The notes: generated by a model not told the origin, from the sequence alone. DNA of 64,000 bases from Istiophorus platypterus (GCA_016859345.1 CM029120.1:3163001-3227000); one strand, 5' to 3'; positions 1 through 13,014 are shown, numbered from the stretch's first letter. Made by a program: numbers and translations.

Positions 1-724
1 TCAGCTGTTAGGGCATTGCTCATGGCAGCTCCCCAGACTCCAATATGACTTACTCATGTATCTTTATTTGTCTTAGCAAAAGTCAAAACCCCAAAATAAT
101 CAGTTTCCATTTATGTAAAAGAGGGAAAAACAAAAAAACCCTTAAACCAAAGAAGCAGGAACAAGCACATTTTTGGCATTTTATCTTTGTAATTGATTAC
201 TAAAATTGTTACTGATTACTTTTCTGCCAACTAACTAATCATCTCAGCTTCAGATTGGATCAAGATATTTGTAAAAACACGTTTAGGTTCAGGTAAAACC
301 TGCGTGGTTGCTTGATTATAACTGAATTCCAGTCAGATTTGCTTCACCACATCATTTTGCATTTGCTCACAATCAGCCAGGTGACAACACTATTTTATTT
401 ATTTATTTATTTTTGTTTGGTCAGTATCACTAACCATTCACCATTAACAGTTGATTCAACCATATTGTCGTTTAACTTTTCTTATTTGTTTTTGAATGAT
501 TAATATCTGTCTATTTAATCCATTCACTTTTTTAATTTCTAATTTCAGTTTTCCCCTCTTGTCCCAACTCTTTCTTGTCCCTTTTTTTGTATTTTTTTTC
601 CCCCAATCTTTGATCATGCCTTGTGTCATTCTCTCCACGCACATCCTCCCTTCCTCCAATGTCACCTGCTCTCCCCCTCCCCCTGCCCCAACTCCCCCTT
701 CCTTGCGTGTCTCCAATCAACCAG
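1..724. other. Sequence upstream of the vps29 microexon, no gene seen
   Basis: I see no supported coding exon here. The stretch ends in a pyrimidine-rich run (about 540-720) followed by a CAG acceptor, consistent with the intron upstream of the vps29 microexon. No ATG followed by a splice donor is visible, so the exon carrying the vps29 start codon probably lies to the left of the window. Confidence 0.5.
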
Positions 725-736
725 GCTGGTCACCGG
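725..736 (+). CDS. vps29: vps29 alternative 12-nt microexon (residues AGHR)
   Basis: A 12-nt exon, GCTGGTCACCGG, sits between a polypyrimidine tract ending in CCAG (721-724) and a GTAAGT donor (737-742). It reads Ala-Gly-His-Arg. It keeps phase 0 and would join directly to the LVLVLGDLH exon at 2065. The longer human VPS29 isoform starts M-AGHR-LVLVLGDLH and the shorter one M-LVLVLGDLH, so this is the alternative microexon that separates the two isoforms. The identity rests on the exact four residues, the frame, both splice sites and the position. The host intron is 1.3 kb. Confidence 0.85.
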
Positions 737-2064
737 GTAAGTGCCCTCGCTCTGTGTTGGATCCCTGTTTTCTGCTCGCTCCTCTGTCTGGTGCACTAAC
801 AAGGGATTGGGATTGCACAGCCGTGGAGGTCTGCGGTTTCTGCATCTCACAGCACAACCAACCACCGCTATATCAGCAGCTGTAGCGCCATGATCTGGTG
901 CTCACCAAGCTGTGATGCTTCATTTACACTTGCTCTCATCTATTGTCCTAAAGAAAAAACGTACCAATTTCTAATTTAGCCTGCTAAATACAGATTTAAG
1001 ACAGCAGGAAACCTAAAGCTTCCATATTGGTTTTCAAGAGCTCGTTGAAAAATCTGTGGCACATATAGGGTAGAAGTAATATTCCTGAAGGTGTTTTACA
1101 ATTTGACATGATTATTTTTCTTTACGGGAATCCCCACCCACGACCCCTGTTATTTCCAATCATACCCCCTAAAAGAAGATTTTCCAATTCAGATGCTAGA
1201 AGAAGGCCTTATTTTTAGCAAGTCTTAGCTTAGGTTAGAGCCAATCAGTCACATAAACAGATTAAATACCCAGCAGTGCTTTGACAGTGCATGTGTATGA
1301 AGTGATAAAAAATAATCCTGTAATTGCACACAACTTTTGTCCCTCACTCACAGCCCCTGGTTTGTCTTGCACCTGATTTTCAGCTCAACTGATATTTGGT
1401 GCACAACTGAACCTTGAAATGTTCTTTACTCGCCAAAGTAGCAACATATTACCAGCATCTGTCCAATGACCAGTAGTGTAATACGTTTTTAAAAAGGTTT
1501 TAATGTTTATTATGAGATCCTCTATTATGAGGTTTGTTATGGTCTCATTCTTCTATCTGTATGTCCTATATATGTTGCCTGATTGCCTGAAATCAAACTG
1601 CTGATTCAAAACAAATTTTCTCAAAAATAAGAGGTAGCATTCACAGTCCAGTTTGAATTCAGACTATCAATGCAGCTTTTTACTCACAAACATTGCTTAT
1701 TTACAAGTCTGAGCTTCATGAATTACACCTGTTTATCCACTGTACTAAATTAATCCGGAATGTGTTGTTGTTTGGGTTCAGTAACAAAAAACTGAACACT
1801 GTTTGAATTGTTTCAAAGAAGACTGAAGACAAATGAATAATAACTAACAGAGGAGTACAGTGGTTCTGGTGGAGTCTTTGTGCACAATCTTCTGCTGTAG
1901 AAATGACCAGCGGCATCCCACAGGGCTCTATACTCAGCCCACTTCTTTTTTCAATGTTCAGACACCAAAACATACAATCTGAACAGTCCCGGGGCTCATC
2001 TTTCTGTGTGTTTATGTGTCTGTGTGCATGCGTGTGTGTATTTGTGCGTGTGTGATGTTATCAG

Positions 2065-5000
2065 TTGGTCCTGGTGTTAGGTGACCTGCACATCCCCCAC
2101 CGGTGCAACACCCTGCCAGCCAAGTTCAAGAAGCTGTTGGTCCCAGGGAAGATCCAGCACATTCTCTGCACGGGAAACCTCTGCACCAAGGAGAGCTATG
2201 ACTACCTAAAAACTCTCGCTGGGGACGTCCATATAGTCCGAGGAGACTTTGATGAGGTCAGTGTATGTTGGACGACTCACTCAAAGCACTGAAATTTGTC
2301 TTTTGTATTAAAAAAAACTTCATCAATTACCGAGGTGCTGAATATGTGTTCTTGTCTCCCATAGACAGTAACAATAGTTCTAGTTTTTAAAAAATGTGAT
2401 TGCAAGCTGTCAGGAGATGTTGCAATAGATAAACTAAGAGCAAGACTGCTGGATTGTGCTGCAGAGAGCTGTTCAGGTTGTTTTGGGGTGTGTGTGTGTG
2501 TGGGGGGGGGGGGGTTGGAGCTTCAGTCAGCGCCATCAGACCTGTAGCAAAAACCGTCACCTCTGATGCCACAGTGGTGTGGAAGCTATCGTCTTCTAAT
2601 GGACTACTGTTGCTTTTAGCAATACCTGAAATGATCTAAAAATTTGTTAATTCTTAAACTTGTTAATCTATCCATCAGTTTCCTACCACTTATCTTACTT
2701 AAGGCCGCTTTAACCGATTAACTAATTACCAAGAATTATTGTTGCATACTACTAGGAAGTACTGACCACAATGTGCTATAAATGTTAATACATTCATGCA
2801 CTTAGTAAATAATTATAGGACTTTGTGTCTACTGGTTTTCTGTCATTCTATGACAGTGAAAAGGATATTAAATTACTGTCGAAAGGTTTTGAAAAGTCTT
2901 AAATTTAATGTAGTGAATAATGCAGAAACCTTGTTAAAAAGGAATCTATTGCCGGTGAATGGCTCCTAAACACTGCCATAATTATTACAGCCAACGGAAC
3001 AAGAGGAAAACAAGAAACCTAGTTGACTTAATCAGGGTGAGGGATAGAGTTGGATTCTCCTCCTTATATAACAAATGTAGAAAGGCGCTCAAGGGCAAAC
3101 ACCATACATCATATGAATAAGACTGACACTGTGGGTGGGTGCTGTTCTTATAAATCCAGTAGAAATTCAATTTACAGAAATTTCCAATAAGTTGCTCTAA
3201 GGGGACAGATGGAGCACAAAAAAGCCATAATTTATGTGCCTGCATATTTAATCGTGAGGAGGAAGGAAATGGATCTCTTGACGGTACTAAAAGACTAATC
3301 GCCCTGTAATGAAATAGCAATTGCTTTCTCCTTGCAAATTGAGTTTTGGAATTATTATAAATGGATATATTTAAGAATAGACATCCTTAAAATACGGCGA
3401 TACCGCAGCTGTTTCCACTGTTTGCTGGGTCTAGTTGAACCTGTGCACTGGGAGCTGCAGCTAAGGATTATTATTTTCATTACTGATTCATCTGCAAACT
3501 GTTTTCTCATACATGCCGTGACATGTTCCCTCTCGCCCCCTACCCCCAGAACCTGAACTACCCAGAGCAGAAGGTGGTGACAGTGGGACAGTTCAAGATC
3601 GGTCTCATCCACGGCCACCAGGTGATCCCCTGGGGCGACATGGCCAGTCTGGCGCTGCTCCAGAGACAGCTGGACGTTGACATCCTCATCTCTGGGCACA
3701 CGCACAAGTTTGAGGCGTTCGAGAACGAAAACAAGTTCTACATCAACCCAGGTTCTGCCACAGGAGCCTACAGCGCACTGGAAAGGTAGGGGAACCAGTC
3801 GCACCGACGAAAGCTTTTCAACATATGCTGCGTTGGCGCTGCTGAGCTTCAGACTCAGTTCTTGATGGTTTTATTAGATAATAGTATAGATTATGTGTAG
3901 TTTCTGCTCTAGGGTGGTATATGATATAAGATATAAAGATATCAGAAACACGTGAGTAGTTGTGGAATATCTCACATTTTAATTTTTTCTCATGTTTTTC
4001 TCGTTACACACATTTTAGACACATTTTAATTAAATTCTACTTTGGATTTTTTCTTGATTTTTGTTCTAGAATCATGACAAAAACAAGAAAAATACGGGAA
4101 AAGGTCAGATTGTTCACTTTTGAGCAGAGTAAATAAGACTTTGGACCATTGGAGCTGCAGTGTGATTATTGCTTTGTATCATAAAATGCACAGAAACTGG
4201 TATCATTGGTAAAGAAAAAGGTGAATACATTTCAGAGAGTTTTGAGCAGTAATTAGTAACATCAGTGTAACGTGTGGATTTCTTTAAAATCATGAATTAC
4301 ACTGAAAATATTCGGCCAACGACCGGATGAAATCCTGCAGGTGACAGATAGTAAAAAAAAAAAAAAAAAAAAAGTAAAAAAGTAAATCAGGTCTATGTAT
4401 GGTGAGCCATATACACTGACTGAGCACTTTATTAGGAACACCATACTAATTAAAACTGCCTCAGTTCTTTGTGGCATTAATCCCACAAGATGAGACTTTC
4501 CTCTGAAGTTCTGGTCATTGATGCATCACATAATTTCTGCATATTTATCAGCTGCAAATTCAGGATGTCAGTCTCCTCTTCTACCGCATCTCTAAGGTGT
4601 TCTACTGTATCCAGATCTGGTGACTGAGGGGGGGCTACTAAAGTCCAATGAACTCATTGAAAATCATAGTACACACAGTATATTAAAAGGATTAAAACAG
4701 CAGAGTGAAGATTGTCCCTAACCCTGATTATATACCTGTAAATGACAAATTTAAGTTTACTAATGTAGTACATGACAAAAACAAAAATGGCAAAGGTCCA
4801 GTGTGCATGACTCTTTTATAGACAAAATCATTTTAATGACACTTTACTATGGGTATAAGTGTAAACGTTAGAGGAAAATGTAGGCTCATTTTCAAGGAAA
4901 CTTTTTTTTATGACGAGAAGTGATTCCAGTCGAACAAAGACAGACCTGTTTACAGTATCTGATGCTGTTCTCCTGTGTAAGACACAGTCCGCCAAGCGGA

Positions 5001-5188
5001 CCGACTGTAATCTCAAGCAGCCAAAGAAAAAGGCTTTGGCCTGAAACACGTCTGTCCTCTCTCCTCACAGCAACATCATCCCCTCTTTTGTATTAATGGA
5101 CATCCAAGCGTCCACGGTGGTGACGTACGTTTACCAGCTGATCGGCGACGACGTGAAGGTGGAGAGGATCGAGTACAAGAAATCGTAG
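2065..5188 (+). CDS. vps29: vps29, retromer complex subunit VPS29 (three visible coding exons)
   Basis: VPS29 is the metallophosphoesterase-fold subunit of retromer; it binds the C-terminal end of VPS35 and recruits regulators such as TBC1D5 on endosomes. Exons are 2065-2256, 3550-3785 and 5071-5188 (stop TAG 5186-5188). Phases are consistent and all introns are GT-AG. With one initiator Met from an unseen first exon the protein is 182 aa, the same length as human VPS29. The phosphoesterase-like motifs are intact: GDLH, CTGNLCT, RGDFDE, IHGHQ and SGHTHKFE. The C-terminus reads VERIEYKKS, against KKP in human. TTG at 2065 is an internal Leu codon and not the start. The gene is convergent with the fam216a-like gene at 7446-9798. 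The identity is nearly certain. Confidence 0.97.
4415..4670. repeat. Interspersed teleost repeat (CACTGACTGAGCACTTTATT family) in vps29 intron
   Basis: This block starts with ACTGACTGAGCACTTTATTA and continues with text about 200 bp long that I recognise from many teleost genomes (cactttattaggaacacc, then ggtgttctactgtatccag and gatctggtgactgaggg). It is a diverged, truncated copy. I cannot assign a class from sequence alone. The A run just before it (4354-4374) may be associated. Confidence 0.6.
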
Positions 5189-5640
5189 AGGGGACGTCGT
5201 GTGGATGAAAAGAAGAAGAGTTGGGTTAACGTGGCTCAGTTTTTCATTTCATTCCTTTCCACCAGGGGGCGGTAGCCCCCCCCCCAACATACACAGACAC
5301 ACACACACACACACACACAGTCACCATGATGTTAATCCAGTAACAAACTGTTGAGTAACTTAACTCTAAAAGACCTGTGTATTATATTGTTTATATGCCA
5401 TCAGCATTTGCTCAAATCCAAGCTGGCATTTGGTAACTGTAGAGGATGCAATAATGTCACATGTATTTGTTATCAAAAGAAATATTGGTGCCATTTTCTG
5501 TCTGTTTTTTGTTTGTTTGTTTGTTTTTTTTCACCTTCGTTGTATCCTGTACATGTAAGCAACAGGCCTTTAGCTTCATGTAGTCAACCCTACAGTTGTT
5601 TTTTTTTCTCCACAATAAAGATCTAATTTCACTCCATTGG
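5189..5640 (+). other. vps29: vps29 3' UTR and polyadenylation signal
   Basis: An AATAAA signal lies at 5614-5619, about 425 bp after the stop, and is followed by a T-rich stretch, which fits a 3' end near 5635. The UTR also holds a short C run with a CA repeat (5278-5320). Confidence 0.7.
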
Positions 5641-7445
5641 ACCCATTGTTCTTGTCTTAAATTATAACAACGATATTATTACCTATGCCTACATTTTGGT
5701 GTAAAAGAAACAGTCCACGATTTACAGCCTCATTTTCTTGTTTGAATCAGGGATAACTGAAATACCGTCCATTTCCTACAGGTACTAAAATAAAAGACAA
5801 TAAATTATGCATAAATGATAGTCCAACTAGTTTTCTAAACCCTTTGTACCTACTTGGTACAATAAATGGAAATAAAACTGAACTTTGGGTTAAAAGGTGA
5901 TAGGTAAACTGATGATTTGAGGTCATATAAAGTAGTTAAGGTGAGACATATTTCATACAATATGCTGCCAAAACTGCTGGGGTGCAGGAAGGTAACAAAA
6001 AGGTGAGATGGGCTATTGGAGAACATTTAAATTATATGGGTTATGTTCCAGCTGGGTCACTCACCAAAGCTGAGCAGTGGAGTTCTGTTTTTGGAAGCTT
6101 GAAGTAAAGGGTTAAACATCTCAGAACAATGAAGGACTTGAGAAACCTTTACAGAGTGGGAGGCAGAGTTCAGATTTTTTTTTTTCTCCCGTTTGGTCTC
6201 ATGAAATAAGAATATATTCAGGTAGGAAACACAGCTTAATAAAATCTTAATTTTCAGTGAAATAAAATTAATTTCACTTCTGGAAAAAAAAAGACACTGC
6301 ATACTGCTGCTGTTTGTTTCCATTTCATACTGAAGCTGTTGATTTCTAAAAAACTGATTAACTAGGGGCCTGTTCAAAGATCTAATCATGCCAACACTTG
6401 CGAGTTTAAGCGATGAAACATGATCCCATAATTCATCATTCTCAAAAACAATTGAAAAACACGTGATTTCCTGGAAAACCATTGTCTTCCAAAGGTTTTG
6501 TCTCAATGACACTGGATGACAAGAGAGTGTAAAAAAAAGCCTCTCTCTGAACTCATTCGTGTGAGCTTTATCTGGACATCTTACACAAGCTAAACTTATT
6601 TAAAGTTGATTTTTTTATTGATGAATTACATCTACAATTAACATCCCAAACAAAAACACACGCAACAAATATACATAGTCGAGCAAAGGGAATCCATTGG
6701 TAACACGAAACCTATAAACTTTACAAAAATAGCATAAAAGTATGCACACAAACGATAATACCTGATAACATCTATATATCAAGATTTAGATAATTTTGAT
6801 CCTTTTTGAAAAAGATTCTAAAGTCCGACAATTAAAATTCACACAAAATTCCAAATCACTGAGGCTTTGGGGTTTTTTTTGTTCCAATGGGCTTTTGCCA
6901 AGGTCAAAACAGTGGATCTTAACTGGATCCATGAAAGTAGATAATGACAAGTTGAAGAATCCACATTCACCACTATTTTTAAGTTGTATGGTCAAAAAAA
7001 AATCAAGGTTTCTACAGCTTTCACTGAGCTAAATCTTGAGACCTTTTTAATTACTTGAAATGCTTAACTACTGTTACTGTGGCATCTGAAATGCTTAAAT
7101 GGTCACAAATCCAAGAACAAGCCTTCATCCCATTGTCCCACAGAGAGAAAACTCATACATTTGCTCAGGGAATAGTCCAGACCCTCCTCCTCCTCCTCCT
7201 CCTCCTCCCACAGCCTGATCCTGGCTCCTAGTAACAAAAACGAAACATTTAACCAACTGAACATGACTTGGAAACAGTTTTACAAAAATAATCATATCTA
7301 TTAGACTAGATGAGCCCAAAAACATGTGGTACAGTAAAATAAATGTCTGATTTTAATTAACATAATTAGAAGCAGCCTTGTAAAAGAAAAACACCAAATT
7401 TGTCTCAAATAAAGAAGAAAGTAGAGTCTTGATCATTTTGCTGAC
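5641..7445. other. Convergent intergenic region between vps29 and the fam216a-like gene
   Basis: AT-rich sequence with no supported exon. The right part is probably the 3' UTR of the minus-strand fam216a-like gene: a minus-strand AATAAA lies at 6619-6614, about 830 bp past its stop. A short CTC trinucleotide run is at 7181-7208. Confidence 0.45.
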
Positions 7446-9798
7446 TCACTTCTTGAACTTTTTCTTCTTATTGTGGGTGAAGATGTGAGTTTCTTCATCT
7501 TCCTGTGTTTTGATGCCGATGAGTTCGAAGACCTGCAAAATTAATTATGCATCAGATATTAAATGTTTCATATTTTTGATGGGATGATGATTCTCAGTCA
7601 GCGGCTCTTTTAGCTCTTTTCACAAAAGCTCATTTATAATGATGATCTCAACATGTTTAAAAGAGAAAAAAAACATGCTAACTCAAAATGGGATTTTTCG
7701 GAGACAGGATTCCCCAAGATGCCTTTTATTTACCCCTCCCTCGTGTTTTGCCCCGGAGCAAAAGTCCCCTTGTGTTTTTGATGGATATTTTTCCCTCTCA
7801 ATCTCAGGTGAGGTCACAGGCGCCACGCCAAGGCCATCTCTGTTAGAGCGGCAGCCTGCAACCAGAGTCATGACAAATATGATGTTAAAACCTTGGTTTT
7901 GTTTGTTTGTTTTTTAATTTGTTTGTTTTGCTTGTTTTTCTTAATTTTTCTGGCTTTAGATGCCAAACACAGAAATTTGATGTATCCATTATGGCCTCAA
8001 TAATTATCCCAGTCTCAGTTAGTTGGTTCTAAACCTGTTTGTTTCTTTATTTTCTTATTTTCTAAAGAAGAAGAAGTACGAAGACTGTTAACCAAGATAT
8101 AGTTCTTAGCCCATCTTTTGTGAATTCTTTGAGGAACTATTCTATGAGGAACCGGAAACACATAAATGTAGGAAGTCTGCTGGTGTATATGAAAAAAATT
8201 GATCCAAGATGTCTAGTTGTTTGCTCATGTAGTGCTATACAGCTTCTGGTGTAAGAAATTGTAAAAAAAGAAAAAAACAACCCAAATAAACGGAATGAAG
8301 GGATTAAAGCCAAAAGTCAAAGCCATCATCAAAGTGTTTTCATGGACAAACACAACTTGATCAAGACATTTTTCTTTTTTCCTCACCTGCCCATATGCAT
8401 CTGTGCAGCACGTTCAGGTAGTGTCGGTTGATGAGGCCGCGCACCTGTGCAGAGCCGTAGGAAGCTGCGATGGCGTACAGATACTCTCTCTGAGCCGGCG
8501 TCAGCACCGCATGCTGAGGGACGGACAGAGGTCAGGTTCTACCACCAGGATTCAAACCGAACGCCAGGCACAGCTACAGCTGTGCCTCATTGTGTCGCAT
8601 CGCAACCTTTTACAGCGTTGGGTTAAATCAACAACTGAAGTTCTAACATGAAGTCACAAGGAGCCAAATTTTTAGAACAATGGACTTTATAGCAAAGGAA
8701 AATGTTTGCGATCCTGAATAGAGCCCAACGGCATGATGGTTTACCTTCAGGAACAGGGCCGCGGCAGTGGTTCCAGGGACCTGAATCGTCGTCGCCTGGT
8801 TGAGTTGTGGTTCAGTTGCTGTTAGCGGAGAGAAGGCAGACACAGTCTTGTGCCAGTTGACAGTGTTCATTGACCCTTAAAAGAGGATCCTATCACCTAC
8901 ACTCCCTGGAAATATTTTGCAGGATGTATAGGTGATGTTCCTTTAGAGTCTTTTTATTTAGTGTTATTGAGTAAAACAGCTGGAGTCACTGGTAATGGGT
9001 GAGACGCAGTTGCAGTTTGACTCTGGTTTTTCATCACCTTCCTTCCAACATGATGTGTGAATGGGGCATTAAACTCACTACCATTACCAAAGGTTCACTT
9101 CCTGTTTTTGAGGTGTCTCTAGCCGGAGAAGTGTTTTGTTTGCTCTGAACCCATGTGAACCACATCCAGAGCCTTGTAAGTGGAGCCTGTGGTTAGAAAG
9201 CACCATGAGTCAGCTTTCTTCCTGTAACCCATCAGGCATGACCCTGGTCGGGTTCAGGTGTAGGGTTCCCCCTCGTTTCCACCGATCTCCTCACACCACC
9301 GTGTCCCCGATGCAAAACCTGGCTCTCGGGTTTCAACCCAGACAGGAGGCTGAGACATGTCTTGTTAATCAAACCGGAAGATAGTGGACATACACGCGTA
9401 ATCTGAACCGATGAAGGTAAGTGAAAGAAGCAGAATACAACAGATTCATCGTGCTGATAAAATGCAGACACAGCACAGTCACTGTTCAGGTTTCTTCTCT
9501 CTATTTCTGCTCATACTTTAGTGCTGACTTGTTTGTTTTGAATATACAAACTGTCCATTAAGGATTTTCACTCACCTGTTTTTGACTCATTCATCCCGTC
9601 CCGTCCTGTCATCCTGCTACAGAAACAGCAAAATTCAAGTGTCCTCTCTCTCTCATGGGTTAAAAAAAATATAATCAAGGGAGAATATTTGTTGCAGCCA
9701 TGCACTAGAATTAAATCCTGACTTGACCTTGAATGAGCCTCATCTTGATGGAGCCTCCGGACCGTCCCGCTCTCTGCAAAAGTCACCTGTTTTTTCAT
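7446..9798 (-). CDS. fam216a: FAM216A-like protein, six coding exons
   Basis: Read on the minus strand, the exons are 9798-9728, 9613-9576, 8818-8745, 8513-8387, 7855-7734 and 7532-7446, totalling 519 nt (172 aa and a stop). All five introns have AG acceptors and GT donors, and every phase joins in frame (2,1,0,1,0). The product starts MKKQVTFAES and ends in a lysine-rich tail, NKKKKFKK. Its core (residues about 50-100) reads TIQVPGTTAAALFLK, then LTPAQREYLYAIAASY and RHYLNVLHRC. This resembles the FAM216 family pattern as I remember it (short IxVPxS..A.FLK, LTPGQKRYLxSIAxxY). Convergence with vps29 matches human synteny. The function of FAM216A is poorly known. Exon 7855-7734 is the least certain, because its donor (GGG|GTAAAT) is weak, but it is the only one found that keeps the frame to the last exon. 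Confidence 0.7.
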
Positions 9799-12640
9799 GA
9801 TGTGCCAACCCTCAAGTGCCCTTTTTAAACGCAGCAGCAGGTTTAGCCACTGTTTAAGGACGTATGTGCCCGTCCAGGCTCAGGTCAGTCCGGGTAATTA
9901 AAACCAAGAGGTTGTCTGATCTTACCAAGGACCTTCGGGGGCTGGTGGGCGTGTCCTTTGCCATTCAATTCAACACTCAACAACACTTTTATTCAGAAGC
10001 TGTATGGTCTCATTTACAGGTTGTTGGTTTTTTTAGCTGCCCCTTTTTCCTCTTAACAAATTCAATTCAGGTAACATAAAGGCTTTGAATCGACATTTAA
10101 AGTGTAACTGAATTAACCTGTATCCCTACTTCCTGTGTAAATTCCTCTGCCCCTGAACAGGAAAATGCAGGAGTGGAAAATAAAGAATCAATAATTAGCA
10201 AAAATCAGGCACATCCTGTCTCAAAAAGATACAGAAATACTTGTTCATGTTTTTCATACTTGTTACTTAGTAACTATACTTCTTCTCTCTGCTGTAGTTT
10301 TGTGCTTCCTCGTCTCTCTCTTCTCTCCCCCTGTTGCTTTCTACAGGTTTTTCTTTCTCTGATGCTTCAGAGTCTGGATCCGTGTCTGCAGACCACTTAC
10401 TGCCCCATGATCCTACTCAATGCCCACCGCTTCAGTTATTATTATTATTATTAGACTTACATTTAGCTCCATTATTAGTAGTAGTGTTATTCTTAAACAC
10501 TGTCTCAAGGCTGAGGGCTGCCCCTCTATTGGTTCGGATCAAGGTTTCTACCCATTAAAAGGGAGTTGCCACGAAAAACAACGTTCTTGCTCATGGGGCA
10601 AATGTTGTGTCTCTGCAAGTAATAACTATAAAGAGTCTGATCTAGACCTGCTCTATGTGAAAAGTGCCCTGAGATAACGTCTGTTATGTTATGGTGCTAT
10701 ATAGGTAAACTTGACTAGACTTGACATTAGTCCCTGATTGGACATAAAACTGCAATTTTTATTTGTCAGAAAATGAAACTCTAAAAATCAGATGATTCTG
10801 GTCTGTGTTGCAGTAAAAAAGAAAAAAAAGCCCACTTTAAAAAACCACTTCTGCTAAGCCACAGCAGTTCGTTTGAACGCGCCCGCCAATTGGTTCATTT
10901 GAATTCTGTATTCCTCAGCCGATGTTTTGGCCAACCAGTCGGACTTATTCTAACTCATACTACATCATGCAAAAACATGAAATCCATGCTTAGCAAATAC
11001 CAACAAACAATGTCTCGGTATGTTGGGATTACAGGGGATATCCAACTCTCCTACCTCGCTGTTGCATAATAATCATCTCGAGCCCTCTCTTAGTGTGAGA
11101 GAGAGTGGGGAATATCCCGATGATTTCCCTGTAATGCTTTTTATGCCGTTGGGGAATTAAATTTGATTGCTCCCCAGCATTGTACACCACCACACATCCT
11201 TTATAATCTGACATAATCATCATTTGTAATCTTAAATACCACAGTAATTGATCACAGTAAACATGACCTGGTAATGGTGGAGGGATTAGGTTGAATAAAA
11301 CACCTAATTGTCAGCATAAGATTCTAAATACATAAAAGCCTTAAATTTGATTTCTCTTTGGATATCTTTTGTTTTCCCTTTATCATCAAGGAGTAGTGCA
11401 TGCAAACAACTGTCATCTTTTCCATTTCCAAATAGCTTTCTATGCATGACTCACTACAGTGGCATATTTTGTCTATTAGCTAATGCCACACGGGCACAAG
11501 TAAAAAGTGACTCCCACCCACTCCGCAGCTCTTTTGTCCTCTCAGGTTACCAGAAAAAGAGGAAGGTGAATAATGCTGCCTGTGTATGTAAAAATAAAAG
11601 CAATAAAATTAAGCTGAGACTATGGCTATCTATGATAAAAGAGTAGCTGTTTTGTTCTGGTGAGTACAACATATGACAGGGCTGTGACCAGGATATTTTA
11701 ACGCCTCTTAGTTACCCTAGAGTTACAGCACAAGGGCAGAGTAAACCCAGGAGCCCATCAGGGTCATATTTATTTCTCTCTTTAACTTAAATACTTCTTA
11801 GGTTTGATTCTGAAGGATCATACCAGTCAAGTTTCAAATACAAGTGGTCTTTTTGTGTGTCTTTTGGTGATATTAAAAAAAAGTCACAAGAGAAGTTTTA
11901 AGGGCCATTTACAAAGCAAGCTTTTCCGTGCTTTTGACTTCATCTCATGGTTTTCAGAGAAATCAGCAGAGCCAACTCCATGAAAACCAACATTACTGAC
12001 TTTACATTGTAATGTAGGCAAATTGTCTGCGATGCATTTGAAACTTACTTTTCATCAAATCTATTTGCACTTTAACTGCATTAACAGAAGATAATAAAGA
12101 AATGAGACCATGTAGACTTAATGGTATCCCTTCAAAAATAGTTAAAGAAGTTAAAGAACATGGAGTCCAAGTTATATAAAAGATAACCAGAACTCAATTA
12201 CATCCAGGAACTTTTGTTGCAAGTCGCCCCAAATGCTTCTCAACTGTAAACTACACCTTTTGAGAAATTTTGTTGCGCACAATGTATACTGATTGTATAC
12301 ATTGATTGTATACATATACTGATTGATTTTTTCATTGCTGCATTGAAAACACATCTAACCGTCTCTGGTCTTATGGCCTTTAATGTGGAGTGAAAGACAA
12401 AATTAAAAACCCGCTCTGACCTTAATCTTTTGTGCAGAGGAACTGAGTTTTTACTAAAGCTAAATGTTTAATTAAAGAATCTCATCACATGGTTCAATTA
12501 GAAGCTTTTCTGGAAACAAATTTAATGTTTATGAGCTAAATAGGTTGGAAATATTAAAGTTTGAACATCTATATCAACTTGAGCAACTTGAAGTAGTGGT
12601 GACTGTTTTGCTGTGGCAAAACATGTCAACTACTGTTGCA
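9799..12640. other. Intergenic region between the fam216a-like gene and gene A
   Basis: I see no supported gene. It holds an interspersed repeat (about 10330-10735) and a short TTA run (10435-10453). Short open frames here lack family resemblance and splice context. The fam216a-like promoter should lie just right of 9798, but no clear TATA or CpG block is visible. Confidence 0.4.
10330..10735 (+). repeat. Interspersed teleost repeat ending in GCTATATAGGTAAACTTGAC
   Basis: The 3' part reads gacctgctctatgtgaaaag, then gccctgagataac, then ggtgctatataggtaaac and a simple GACTTGAC tail. This is a diverged form of a short nonautonomous element that I know from many teleosts, which usually ends ggcgctatataaataaaattg with a simple tail. 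There is no coding capacity. The left border is approximate. Confidence 0.6.
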
Positions 12641-12645
12641 TTCAA

Positions 12646-13014
12646 TTATTATTATCATTATTATTATTAGTAGTAGTAGTAGTAGTATTAATAGTAGTAG
12701 TAGTGGTAACAGTGGTAACAGTAGTAGTTGTAGTACTAATAGCAGAAATAGTAGTAGTAGTCATAGTATTAGAAGTAATAGTGGCGGTGGTTGTAGCAGT
12801 AGTAGTAGTAGTAATTGTAGTATTAGTAGCAGTAGTAATAGTTGTAACAGTAGTAGTAATAGTAGTATTAGTAGCTGAAGTAGTAATAGTAATTGTAGTA
12901 TTAGTACCAAAACTAGTAGTAGTAGCAGTAGTAGTAGCAGTAATAGTTGTCGTAGTAGTAGTAGTAGTAGTAGTAGTAACAGTAGTAGTAGTAACAGTAG
13001 TGGTAGTACTGTTG
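12646..13014. repeat. Long imperfect TAG/GTA trinucleotide tract
   Basis: About 370 bp of TTA/TAG/GTA triplets with scattered interruptions (for example GTAACAG and TAATAG). It ends about 220 bp before the gene A start codon. Frames through it give only Val/Leu/Ser or Thr homopolymers, so it is not coding. It is far longer than the other trinucleotide runs in the window. Confidence 0.9.

Noticed and set aside
2065..2292. vps29 starting at TTG 2065 and ending at the in-frame stop at 2290
   Set aside because: A GT donor after GATGAG (2256) and perfect continuation of the VPS29 sequence at 3550 show this is an internal exon.
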